Source of the DNA: Lachnospiraceae bacterium M18-1
Lineage (GTDB): Bacteria; Bacillota; Clostridia; Lachnospirales; Lachnospiraceae
Assembly: GCA_000403295.2 (NCBI GenBank)
Contig: KE159605.1
Coordinates: 438,845 to 502,844 of the forward strand
DNA: 64,000 nucleotides
Direction: 5' to 3'
The notes beneath the pieces are model-generated. The model had not been told where the DNA came from. It did not search any database and saw only the letters and a program-made list of their open reading frames with translations. The position numbers and the translations under genes were made by a program. This document shows positions 19,476-27,268 of the stretch, in pieces (the first letter of the stretch is position 1; each line of letters starts with the position of its first letter).

Positions 19476-19818
19476 GTTCCGTTACACTCCCAATACACAC
19501 AATCCGCTGCTGTACAGCAGTGTGTACGGCAGCGGAAATATTTTCCACCTGTACGGTTGGATGCTCTTTCAGCATCCAACCCATCTCATTCATTCGTAAA
19601 ATCCGTGCTTTGCACTTTTGTGCCTGCTAACGCAGTCACATTTTACTCATTAATGAGGTAGGTTGCTAATCCGAAGTCGCATTTTCGTTGCAATAAATTG
19701 CATAAAAATGTGACTTCGGATTGCAACCGTACAGGTGGAATATTTGCTATACGGAAAGGCCGCCGACGGCAGGCTTTCCACACTTCTCTCCGCCGTTCTT
19801 CCATGACAGGATCCGGTA
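19476..19818. other. 343-bp structured intergenic region between metF and the MetH pair
   Basis: No ORF is convincing here. The region is almost filled with inverted repeats: TCCGCTGC/GCAGCGGA (19503-19536), a 17-bp outer pair TTCCACCTGTACGGTTG at 19543-19559 with its complement at 19724-19740, a GGTTGGATGCT hairpin (19555-19581), an 18-bp stem (19668-19685 with 19705-19722) and GGAAAG/CTTTCC (19753-19779). GGTTG at 19555-19559 belongs to two mutually exclusive pairings. It may be a foldback (MITE-like) element, a structured RNA or an attenuator. I see no B12, SAM or T-box consensus. Confidence 0.6.
19555..19581. repeat. GGTTGGAT hairpin, copy A
   Basis: GGTTGGATGCT and AGCATCCAACC form a perfect 11-bp stem with loop CTTTC, followed by CAT. 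The same hairpin, with a G-C pair replaced by A-T, lies in the tyrA leader at 27210-27237. Confidence 0.6.
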
Positions 19819-20688
19819 TCAGCACCGGATGATCTCCGACAGATTCGACATGATCTTTGCCGCCACGTCCGGCTTGTTCATGGAATAAATATGGATGTTC
19901 TTTACTCCGTTTGACAGCAGATCAATAATCTGATCCGTGGCATAGGCGATCCCCGCCTGCATCATTGCTTCCGGGTGGCCTCCGAACCGGTCCAGCAGCG
20001 CCAGAAAGCGCCTTGGAAATACAGTGCCGGACAACTCCTGGCTGCGCTTCATCTGGGTAGCGCTGGTAATCGGCATGATCCCCGGAAGTACAGGAACCGT
20101 GATGCCCGCCTCCCGAATCCGGTATAAAAAGTTATAATGGATATCGTTGTCAAAAAACATCTGGGTTGTCAAAAAATCCACTCCGCTGTCCACCTTCTGC
20201 TTCAGATAACGGATATCATCTGCCTTGTGCTCATTTTCCACATGGCCTTCCGGATAACATGCCGCACCGATGCAGAAGTCACCGTGCTTCCGTATCTCCT
20301 CGACCAACTCCCAGGCATAGCGGAAGCGATCCTCCGAAGGGAATATCATTCCTTCAGGAATATCTCCCCGAAGTGCCAGTATATTTTCAATTCCAAGCTG
20401 TTTGAGATTGGCGATGACACTCCTTACCTCTTCCTTTGTGGAAGATGCACAGGTCAGATGGGCCAGGCTCAATACACCCAGGTCTTCCTTAATATGAGAA
20501 GCGATCCTTGCCGTATTCTTACTGGTTCCGCCGCCTGCTCCGTAGGTCACGCTGATGTAGGAAGGCTTCAGCGCCGCGATCTTGTCCGTGGCATCCAATA
20601 CCTTGTCAAACCCTGCATCTGTCTTGGGCGGAAACACCTCAAATGAAATATGTATCTTGTCCTCATTCAGCCTGTCAATGATCTTCAT
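19819..20688 (-). CDS. metF: 5,10-methylenetetrahydrofolate reductase
   Basis: A 289-residue flavoprotein that makes 5-methyl-tetrahydrofolate for methionine synthase. It shows the MTHFR barrel start ISFEVFPPKTDAG, the YGAGGG loop after the second strand, and ALRGDIP, which lines the folate site. The start is the ATG ending at 20688: its GGGAG site lies inside the last codons of glgA, and the glgA stop is one base upstream, so metF is translated from the glgA message. Combined with the two MetH halves downstream, this gives a methyl-transfer set after a glycogen gene. Confidence 0.93.
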   Translation of the reverse strand: MKIIDRLNEDKIHISFEVFPPKTDAGFDKVLDATDKIAALKPSYISVTYGAGGGTSKNTARIASHIKEDLGVLSLAHLTCASSTKEEVRSVIANLKQLGIENILALRGDIPEGMIFPSEDRFRYAWELVEEIRKHGDFCIGAACYPEGHVENEHKADDIRYLKQKVDSGVDFLTTQMFFDNDIHYNFLYRIREAGITVPVLPGIMPITSATQMKRSQELSGTVFPRRFLALLDRFGGHPEAMMQAGIAYATDQIIDLLSNGVKNIHIYSMNKPDVAAKIMSNLSEIIRC

Positions 20689-20689
20689 A

Positions 20690-22138
20690 TTATTCTCCCA
20701 GTAAGTTTTTATAGAGTGCCTCATACTGTCTCGTGGAATTATTCCATGAGAAATCCTTTGCCATAGCGCGCTCTATCATCTTATTCCAGTCTCTCTTTTT
20801 ATCATAGTAAATCTGTTCTGCATAACGGATCGTATTGAGCATCTCGTGTGCATTGTAATTGGTAAAGCTAAATCCGGTACCCGTCTTTTCATACTCATTG
20901 TATGCTTCTACCGTATCCTTGAGTCCGCCGGTCTCCCGAACGATCGGCAGCGTACCGTATCTGAGGCTCATCAGCTGACTCAGCCCGCATGGCTCAAACA
21001 GGGACGGCATCAGGAATGTGTCTACAGAAGCATAAATCTTATGTGACAACTCATCGGAGTAGTAGATGTTCGCCGAAACCTTTCCGGAATACTTCCACGC
21101 AAAATGACGGAACATGTTCTCGTACTTCGGGTCTCCTGTTCCCAATACCACGATCTGTACCGCATCCTGGCAGAGCTCGTCCATCACATAATCAATCAGG
21201 TCAAATCCTTTCTGGTCTGTCAGACGGGATACAATACCGATCATCATCACATGGGCATCCTTATCCAGCCCAAGTTCTTCCTGAAGAGCCAGCTTGTTCA
21301 TCGGCTTCAGCTTCCGGAAATTATCAACTGTGAAATTCTTTGCGATCCTGCTGTCAGTCTCCGGATTCCAGTCCGTATAGTCCAGTCCGTTGACAATACC
21401 GCAAAGATCATTGGACCGTGCATTCATCAGGCCGTCCAGCGCTTCACCGTAAAACGGAGTCTTAATCTCCTCAGCATAAGTCTGGCTCACCGTTGTCACC
21501 TTGTCCGAATAGACGATACCGCCCTTCAAAAGGTTGGCGTCTTTATAAGCTTCCATCTTATCCGGAACAAAATAATACTCCGGAAGTCCGGTGATTCCCC
21601 GTACCGTCTTCGTATCCCATACGCCCTGGAACTTCAGGTTATGTATCGTCATGATGGTCTTGATCCCGCGGTAATATTCACCTGTATACCGGAAATTGTC
21701 CAGATAAACCGGAACCAGTCCTGTCTGCCAGTCATGGCAATGTATCAGATCCGGCCGGAAACCGATCACCGGAAGAATACTTAATACTGCTTTTGAAAAG
21801 AAAGCAAACTTCTCAATATTCCACTTTGGATCTCCTTCATAGGGCGCAAACCCGTTGAAGTAATGCTCGTTATCAATAAAGTAGAACTGAACGCCTTCAT
21901 ATTCACACTTGAGAATACCCACATAGCGATCCTGTCCTGCAAGATTCATATAAAAGTGGTCCACATATTCCAGCATATCCTTCCACTTCTGGTACATACA
22001 ATTGTACTTTGGCAGCACAACGCGCACATCGTACCTTTCCTTGTCAAAATATTTTGGCAAGGATCCTGCTACATCTGCAAGTCCTCCTGTCTTAATAAAT
22101 GGTACACATTCCGAAGTTGCAAATAAAATGTTTTTCAT
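20690..22138 (-). CDS. glgA: glycogen synthase (ADP-glucose type, GT5)
   Basis: A 482-residue GT-B glucosyltransferase that extends alpha-1,4-glucan from ADP-glucose. The N-terminal KTGGLADV is the ADP-glucose-binding signature, and the C-terminal half has the PSLFEPCGLSQL loop with the conserved Glu and Cys. Length is normal. I chose the ATG ending at 22138, 10 bases after AGAGG; an in-frame TTG three codons earlier is less likely. No other glg gene is present. metF is coupled to its stop, an unusual partner. Confidence 0.93.
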   Translation of the reverse strand: MKNILFATSECVPFIKTGGLADVAGSLPKYFDKERYDVRVVLPKYNCMYQKWKDMLEYVDHFYMNLAGQDRYVGILKCEYEGVQFYFIDNEHYFNGFAPYEGDPKWNIEKFAFFSKAVLSILPVIGFRPDLIHCHDWQTGLVPVYLDNFRYTGEYYRGIKTIMTIHNLKFQGVWDTKTVRGITGLPEYYFVPDKMEAYKDANLLKGGIVYSDKVTTVSQTYAEEIKTPFYGEALDGLMNARSNDLCGIVNGLDYTDWNPETDSRIAKNFTVDNFRKLKPMNKLALQEELGLDKDAHVMMIGIVSRLTDQKGFDLIDYVMDELCQDAVQIVVLGTGDPKYENMFRHFAWKYSGKVSANIYYSDELSHKIYASVDTFLMPSLFEPCGLSQLMSLRYGTLPIVRETGGLKDTVEAYNEYEKTGTGFSFTNYNAHEMLNTIRYAEQIYYDKKRDWNKMIERAMAKDFSWNNSTRQYEALYKNLLGE

Positions 22139-22195
22139 AGCTAACAAACCTCTGACCCTTTCTTAGTATCTTCTCAAAATAGTATGATTATTGTT

Positions 22196-22201
22196 ATTAT
22201 A
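22196..22201 (-). promoter_or_regulatory. probable -10 of the glgA-metF promoter
   Basis: TATAAT on the minus strand about 60 bases before glgA. The best -35 candidate is a poor TTTCAA 16 bases upstream. Confidence 0.4.
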
Positions 22202-22312
22202 CCTCATTTTTCGTACATTGAAAAGATTTATCTTGTAGGAATATTGGCTAAATTTTGTTTTTCTTTTGGGAATTTTGTTTTGAACGGTGAAATCGTCGTT
22301 TATTGATTTGAT

Positions 22313-23101
22313 TTATCTATGCTTGTACTCCAGCTGTATCGTGTCTGCGATCAATGCGATGAATTCAGAATTGGTCGGCTTTCCTTTTCCGTTACTCACA
22401 GTATACCCAAACAGTTCATCCAATGTATCCAGCTTCCCCCGGCTCCATGCCACCTCGATCGCATGTCGGATGGCTCGTTCGACCCGGCTGGAAGTAGTCT
22501 GGTACTTTTTCGCTACAGTTGGGTACAGCACCTTGGTAATCGCATTCAGAACATCCATATCTTCAACTGCCATGATGATAGCGTCCCTCAGATAATGATA
22601 TCCTTTGATGTGGGCTGGTATTCCAATTTCGTGAAGCATATCTGTAACTCTATTTTCCAGGTCATCTTCTCGAATCTGCGTATTTTCTATTACTTCTTCA
22701 ACTCTCCTTTCATGGCCTCGAAATGCCTTTCTTACGGTCTTAATCCTGTTCAATAATATCTCGTTATTGAAAGGTTTCATAACATAGTAATTTGCACCTT
22801 TATCAAAAGCATCTTCTGTAATTCTTTCCTGTCCGACTGCTGTAACAACAATGAAATATGGCGGCTTCGACATGGATTTGTCGTGATTGATATGTTCCAT
22901 CACAGTAAGGCCATCCATTTTCGGCATGATCAGATCCAGAAGGACAACATCTGGCTGTTTGTCTTTGATGATCTGGCACATTTCCTCGCCGTTCTTCGCT
23001 TTTCCTACTATACTCAGCTCTTTGTCGACACTTATGATCTCTTCGAGCAGATTCAGCATTTTCTCATTGTCATCAGCGATAGCTACGGTCAATTGTTCCA
23101 T
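22313..23101 (-). CDS. spo0A: sporulation master regulator Spo0A
   Basis: A 262-residue response regulator at the end of the sporulation phosphorelay (or target of orphan kinases in Clostridia). The receiver has the acidic pair Asp10-Asp11, phospho-acceptor Asp56 in LLDLIMP, and Lys109 in VMKPF. The C-terminal Spo0A DNA-binding domain carries the invariant helix [18 protein letters not shown]. The ATG ending at 23101 has GGGAGG upstream and matches the usual [12 protein letters not shown] start; a start at 23152 would add 17 foreign residues. It lies downstream of spoIVB, the standard clostridial order, and its promoter contains several 0A boxes. Confidence 0.97.
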   Translation of the reverse strand: MEQLTVAIADDNEKMLNLLEEIISVDKELSIVGKAKNGEEMCQIIKDKQPDVVLLDLIMPKMDGLTVMEHINHDKSMSKPPYFIVVTAVGQERITEDAFDKGANYYVMKPFNNEILLNRIKTVRKAFRGHERRVEEVIENTQIREDDLENRVTDMLHEIGIPAHIKGYHYLRDAIIMAVEDMDVLNAITKVLYPTVAKKYQTTSSRVERAIRHAIEVAWSRGKLDTLDELFGYTVSNGKGKPTNSEFIALIADTIQLEYKHR

Positions 23102-23157
23102 ACCTTTTCCTCCCGACAGGTCTTTTCTATACCGCAGAATTACCACTATCACGTCCT

Positions 23158-23186
23158 ATTATATCTACACGACATTACAGAATCAA
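23158..23186 (-). promoter_or_regulatory. spo0A promoter (sigma-A type)
   Basis: On the minus strand TTGATT (23186-23181), a 17-base spacer and TATAAT (23163-23158). A 0A-box-like TAATGTCG falls inside the spacer. Confidence 0.65.
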
Positions 23187-23265
23187 GGATATTTTGCCGT
23201 GTTGATTCGACATGTAATGTCGAAGATTTTATATTTTTACGCGTTTTCTGACATGAATTGTCGAT
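23169..23265. promoter_or_regulatory. 0A-box array upstream of spo0A
   Basis: Spo0A-P binds TGTCGAA-like boxes. Here TTCGACAT-GTA-ATGTCGAA (23206-23224) is a perfect inverted pair, TTGTCGAT lies at 23258-23265, and CGACATTA lies at about 23170-23177 in the promoter spacer. Relative to the predicted start the boxes sit near -110, -65 and -24. This arrangement suggests autoregulation; the boxes are seen, the regulation is inferred. Confidence 0.65.
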
Positions 23266-23344
23266 TCTTTTCAGCAGCTGTCCTGTAGAAAATCAGTTTC
23301 TCCTTTTGAATGCTGTCATTCTCTGCCGCAGGGCAGGCTTCACG

Positions 23345-24409
23345 TTACTGCGCCTCCCGTACCATAGTTTCTGCAAAGATGCCGTATCCTTTCGTCGGGT
23401 CATTTACAAAAACATGGGTCACCGCGCCCACAAGCTTTCCGTCCTGGAGAATCGGCGAACCGCTCATTCCCTGGATGATCCCTCCTGTTTTGTCGAGCAG
23501 TTCCTGATCCGTCACCTGAAATACGATCCCCTTGTTGACCTCCTTTGGTTCCGGGTCCACGCCGTTGATCATGACCGAGTATTCCCGGATCTCATCCTCC
23601 AAAAAGCAGCGGATCACCGCCTCCCCTGTATGGATTTCTTCCTTCGGGGCTACCTGGACGGGAATCTGCTCCTGAAACAGATCATCAATCTTATCCACAG
23701 CCCCGTAGATCCCGGCTTCCGTGTTTTTGTCAATGCTTCCCAGCCGGTTGAACGAATTATATACGATCAGCCCTTCCATGCTTCCAGGAATCCCGTATTC
23801 TCCTTTTAGTATAGAACGGATGCTGGTTTTATACAAGCTTCCTTCTTCAATTTCCATCAGAACATTGGTATCTGCGTCGTGGATCCCGTGTCCCAGCGCT
23901 CCAAATCTGCTGTTCTGGTTCAGAAAGGTAATGGTACCCAGTCCCTGCACATTGTCCCGGACCCAGATTCCCAGTTTATAATCATTGGGGGAATTTTCCA
24001 CTGCCTCCAGGCGCACATCCACTGTCTCGTCCTCTCTTCTCAGGGTCAGAACAACTTCTTTGTCCGTCAGATTTTTGAGGACCTGGATCAGATCGTCTTT
24101 TCCGCTGACATATTCCTGATTGATTCCTATAATATAGTCGCCTGATTTCACCAGATTGTCGGCAGGATCATACTCCTGCCCGTCCACGCCTTCGATGGTC
24201 TGTGTATCCAGGACGAGAACGCCGTCCGTTTCCATATAAATACCTACAGGCATACCTCCTACCAGAACCGTATCTTCCCCAATGTCAATGGTACTGACCT
24301 CTTCCTGGGGAATATAGCCTGCCGCAGTCCAGCCCAGACAGCCAGAAGCCAGCAGCCCGGTAACAAATACTGCCGCCAGCATAAAACTTTTGATTCCTTT
24401 GCTCTTCAT
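23345..24409 (-). CDS. spoIVB: SpoIVB signalling serine protease
   Basis: A forespore-secreted protease that, in Bacillus, triggers sigma-K activation by cleaving SpoIVFA. An N-terminal signal-anchor (KSFMLAAVFVTGLLASGC) is followed by a PDZ domain and the S55 peptidase domain. The catalytic serine is in GMSGSPIL near the C-terminus, and the histidine is in FGALGHGIHD. It is shorter than the Bacillus enzyme of about 426 residues. The start is uncertain: ATGs end at 24457, 24421 and 24409. GGAAGG lies 13 bases before the last and abuts the middle one. It precedes spo0A, as in most spore formers. Confidence 0.93.
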   Translation of the reverse strand: MKSKGIKSFMLAAVFVTGLLASGCLGWTAAGYIPQEEVSTIDIGEDTVLVGGMPVGIYMETDGVLVLDTQTIEGVDGQEYDPADNLVKSGDYIIGINQEYVSGKDDLIQVLKNLTDKEVVLTLRREDETVDVRLEAVENSPNDYKLGIWVRDNVQGLGTITFLNQNSRFGALGHGIHDADTNVLMEIEEGSLYKTSIRSILKGEYGIPGSMEGLIVYNSFNRLGSIDKNTEAGIYGAVDKIDDLFQEQIPVQVAPKEEIHTGEAVIRCFLEDEIREYSVMINGVDPEPKEVNKGIVFQVTDQELLDKTGGIIQGMSGSPILQDGKLVGAVTHVFVNDPTKGYGIFAETMVREAQ

Positions 24410-24780
24410 GCCGCCATACATCCTTCCTGTTCTCATTTTTTCACTTGTATATTCCATTTATACCCAAAGCCGAAAAAATTTTGTTTCCTATAAATTGAGG
24501 GTCTTTGCACACAAAAACGAATACCGCACAGTTTTTGGTATCCGTTTTTCAGCTTTATCATTATTATATGGACTCAGAAAAATTTCACACTGGTATTCTT
24601 ATTCACAGATTTCCTTTTTTTTCAAAAAAAAACAAGAAACGGAGTCCTCCTGCTTCAGAAAAAAAGGCCGCCATCTCTCTGTGATGACAGTCTCTTTCTA
24701 TGCGGAACGCGTTCCTCATATTTTTATGGTTCAGAACAACAGGCATCTCTTTCGCCTGCTGTTCTGAATCGTGATCTTTT
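24410..24780. other. 371-bp gap upstream of spoIVB
   Basis: An AT-rich region that contains the EF-G-like terminator (24730-24768), a second C/T-rich minus-strand hairpin followed by nine T (about 24625-24660), and the presumed spoIVB promoter. I could not place a sigma-F/G consensus with confidence. Confidence 0.45.
24730..24768 (-). terminator. hairpin after the EF-G-like gene
   Basis: TTCAGAACAACAGGC (24730-24744) pairs with GCCTGCTGTTCTGAA (24754-24768), 15 bp. The single odd pair is a G-U wobble in the minus-strand RNA. The T run after it is weak on the minus strand, while the plus strand has CTTTTTT. Confidence 0.55.
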
Positions 24781-26859
24781 TTATGCTTCCGCTGCCGCGC
24801 GTGCAGCGATCTCTTTTTCCTGTACGTCAGACGGAGCCTGCTCATATCTGGCAAATGTATATTCGTAGGTCCCTCTTCCGCCGGTCATGGAGCGCAGGAT
24901 CGTGCAGTATCCGAACAATCCTGTCATGGGGATGTCGGCCTCGATCACCTGCTTGCCGCCTGCGATCGGGTTCATGCCCAGTACACGGCCCCGGCGCTTG
25001 TTCAGATCTCCCATAACATCTCCGGTGTAGCTGTCCGGAACGGTTACCTTCAAAGAGACGATGGGCTCTAAGAGGACCGGTGAAGCTTCCATGAAGCCTT
25101 TTTTGAATGCCTGGCAGGTTGCGGTCTTGAACGCCATTTCCGAAGAATCTACCGGATGGTAGGATCCATCATAAAGGATGGCTTTCACGCCGACTACCGG
25201 ATATCCGGCCAGAGGTCCCTTCACCACAGAATCCTGGAGTCCCTTTTCCACTGCCGGGAAGTAGTTCTTCGGCACTGCGCCGCCGACTACGATCTCTTCG
25301 AATACATATGGAGTCTCCAGGTCTCCGGAGGGCTCGAATTTCATCTTGACATGACCATACTGTCCATGTCCGCCGGACTGCTTCTTGTACTTGGTGTCCA
25401 CGTCGGAATTTTTGCGGATTGTCTCACGGAAGGCCACCTTCGGGGTCTCCAGGATAATCTCTGCTTTGTATCTGGACAAAAGCTTGCTGACCGCGATCTC
25501 CAAATGCTGGTCGCCCATGCCGTAAAGCAAAGACTGACGGTTCTCGCTGTCAATGACAGCCTTCAGGGTCACATCCTCCGCCATCATACGCGCCAGAGAC
25601 TGGGATACCTTGTCTTCTTCTCCTTTATTCTTGACACGGTATCTCATATATGTATACGGTACGGAATACTCGGTCTTGGTATAAAGCACCTGTGTATTCT
25701 TAGTAGAAAGAGTATCGCCTGTCTTCGTATTTGCCAGCTTCGCGATAGCGCCGATATCTCCCGCAAACAGCTCGCTGACCTCCGTCGGCTTGTTGCCGCT
25801 CATGATATACAGCTTGCCCGGTTTCTCCTCCGCCTCGCTGGTTGCGTTGAAAAGAATGTCATCACCTTTGAGTACGCCGGAGCATACCTTTACGAAGGAA
25901 TATTTTCCGATAAACGGATCCACCATTGTCTTGAATACATAAGCGGTCTTCGCCTTGGAGAAATCGTAATTGCCTTCGAAGATATCGTTGGTTGTCCGGT
26001 TGATTCCCGCACAGCTTCTCTTGTCCGGGCTTGGGAAGAAACGCACGATATCGGACAGCAGGTTCGCCGCACCCTGCGCTTCAATATTGGACCCCATTGC
26101 CACCGGTACGATATCTCCGCCCATTACTTCAGTACGCATAGCCGCGCGGATCTCTTCTACGGAAAATTCCTCGCCGCTGAAATAACGGTCCATAAACTCT
26201 TCGCTTGTCTCCGCCACCGCTTCCATCAGGGCATCCCGCAGGGTCTCCAGGTTCTCCTGGCAGTAATCCGGAATCTCACATTCTTCTCTCTGTCCGATGC
26301 CGGTGTATCTTCTTCCCGCGTTCTTGATGATATTGATATATCCGACCAGCTTCTCATTCTCGCGGATCGGCTGAAAATGGGGTGCGATCTTCTTGCCGTA
26401 TCTTACAGTCAGATCTTCCACGACCTGACGGAAACTGGCATCATCCACATCCATCTCTGTCACATAGATCATACGGGGCAGATGGTACTTCTCACACAGT
26501 TCCCATGCCTTCTCCGTACCTACCTGCACCCCGGCCTTTCCGGATACCACGATCACCGCCGCATCCGCCGCGCTGACTGCCTCTTCTACCTCCCCGACAA
26601 AATCGAAGTATCCGGGGGTATCCAGTATATTGATCTTGGCCTTTTCCCACTCGATCGGTACAATACTTGTACTGATGGAAAATCCTCTCTTCTGCTCTTC
26701 CTTATCAAAATCACTCGTCGTATTGGATTCGGAAACCTTGCCCATACGCTTTGTAGCTCCGGATACATATAACATTGCCTCCACCAGGCTCGTCTTCCCG
26801 CTGCCTCCATGTCCAAGCAATACTACGTTTCTGATCTCATCCGTTCTGTAAACCTTCAT
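24781..26859 (-). CDS. EF-G-like translational GTPase (FusA2-type paralogue)
   Basis: A 692-residue protein with the five-domain layout of elongation factor G. The P-loop GHGGSGKT (16-23) is normal, but switch I reads RGFSIS, the switch-II motif is DTPGY (80-84) with Tyr84 where EF-G has the catalytic His, and the guanine-specificity motif is TEMD (134-137) instead of NKMD. These changes mark the EF-G-like/FusA2 group rather than the housekeeping factor. A full C-terminal half (GQYGHVKM, domain IV and V motifs) is kept. It probably binds the ribosome, but its role, and even its GTP hydrolysis rate, are unknown. The ATG has GGAGG upstream; the gene has its own promoter. Confidence 0.85.
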   Translation of the reverse strand: MKVYRTDEIRNVVLLGHGGSGKTSLVEAMLYVSGATKRMGKVSESNTTSDFDKEEQKRGFSISTSIVPIEWEKAKINILDTPGYFDFVGEVEEAVSAADAAVIVVSGKAGVQVGTEKAWELCEKYHLPRMIYVTEMDVDDASFRQVVEDLTVRYGKKIAPHFQPIRENEKLVGYINIIKNAGRRYTGIGQREECEIPDYCQENLETLRDALMEAVAETSEEFMDRYFSGEEFSVEEIRAAMRTEVMGGDIVPVAMGSNIEAQGAANLLSDIVRFFPSPDKRSCAGINRTTNDIFEGNYDFSKAKTAYVFKTMVDPFIGKYSFVKVCSGVLKGDDILFNATSEAEEKPGKLYIMSGNKPTEVSELFAGDIGAIAKLANTKTGDTLSTKNTQVLYTKTEYSVPYTYMRYRVKNKGEEDKVSQSLARMMAEDVTLKAVIDSENRQSLLYGMGDQHLEIAVSKLLSRYKAEIILETPKVAFRETIRKNSDVDTKYKKQSGGHGQYGHVKMKFEPSGDLETPYVFEEIVVGGAVPKNYFPAVEKGLQDSVVKGPLAGYPVVGVKAILYDGSYHPVDSSEMAFKTATCQAFKKGFMEASPVLLEPIVSLKVTVPDSYTGDVMGDLNKRRGRVLGMNPIAGGKQVIEADIPMTGLFGYCTILRSMTGGRGTYEYTFARYEQAPSDVQEKEIAARAAAEA

Positions 26860-26988
26860 GCTGCTGCCTCCTTGTTTCTATTTTATGCGCATCTGCTCAG
26901 AAATCATCTCAATATCATCCGTACATCCTCTTTCCTGCACAAAATCATTCTATTTATTTCTTACCGCAGCCGTACACACTCTGTAAAT

Positions 26989-27017
26989 ATTGTACTAAAC
27001 TTCTGCCCTTATTACAA
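26989..27017 (-). promoter_or_regulatory. promoter of the EF-G-like gene
   Basis: On the minus strand TTGTAA (27017-27012), a 17-base spacer and TACAAT (26994-26989). Confidence 0.55.
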
Positions 27018-27166
27018 CTCTTTTATAAATTTTTCACATATTTTCTACATCTTTTTTCTTTTCCTTCTTTCAAACTCCCATTCTTCCGCACTTTTTCCTC
27101 TCCTGCACGACGGCCGTGAACTGTAACCCCGGCGGCCCCGCCGCCCCTCATCGACGCAACTCTCCC

Positions 27167-27195
27167 TTTACTTTTACGATTTAAAATGCTAAAAT
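27167..27195 (+). promoter_or_regulatory. tyrA-aroA promoter
   Basis: TTTACT (27167-27172), a 17-base spacer and TAAAAT (27190-27195). The predicted start is near 27203, just before the leader hairpin. Confidence 0.5.
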
Positions 27196-27209
27196 ATTTC
27201 TAGCTGTGT

Positions 27210-27237
27210 GGTTGGATACTCTAAAGAGTATCCAACC
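27210..27237 (+). promoter_or_regulatory. tyrA 5-prime leader hairpin (GGTTGGAT hairpin, copy B)
   Basis: GGTTGGATACTC and GAGTATCCAACC form a perfect 12-bp stem with loop TAAA, beginning a few bases after the predicted transcription start and followed by CAT. There is no T run, so it is not a simple terminator. The matching hairpin at 19555-19581 differs by a compensatory pair change, which argues for a conserved structure. Confidence 0.6.
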
Positions 27238-27268
27238 CATTAATATACAAAAAGAGAGGATACCCACC

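Larger units (their letters stand above)
26860..27268. other. 409-bp divergent intergenic region, EF-G-like / tyrA
   Basis: It holds the minus-strand promoter of the EF-G-like gene (26989-27017), a T/C-rich stretch without ORFs, a short GC-rich patch at 27125-27150, the tyrA promoter and the leader hairpin. Confidence 0.5.

Noticed and set aside
19476..19818. Cobalamin or SAM riboswitch before the MetH genes
   Set aside because: I see no B12-box (GCCACTG type) and no SAM-I core. The pairing pattern is dominated by long perfect inverted repeats that do not match those classes.
24603..24854. 83-residue basic minus-strand ORF between spoIVB and the EF-G-like gene
   Set aside because: It overlaps the EF-G-like 3-prime end and a terminator, and the KKK-rich sequence reflects A/T runs.
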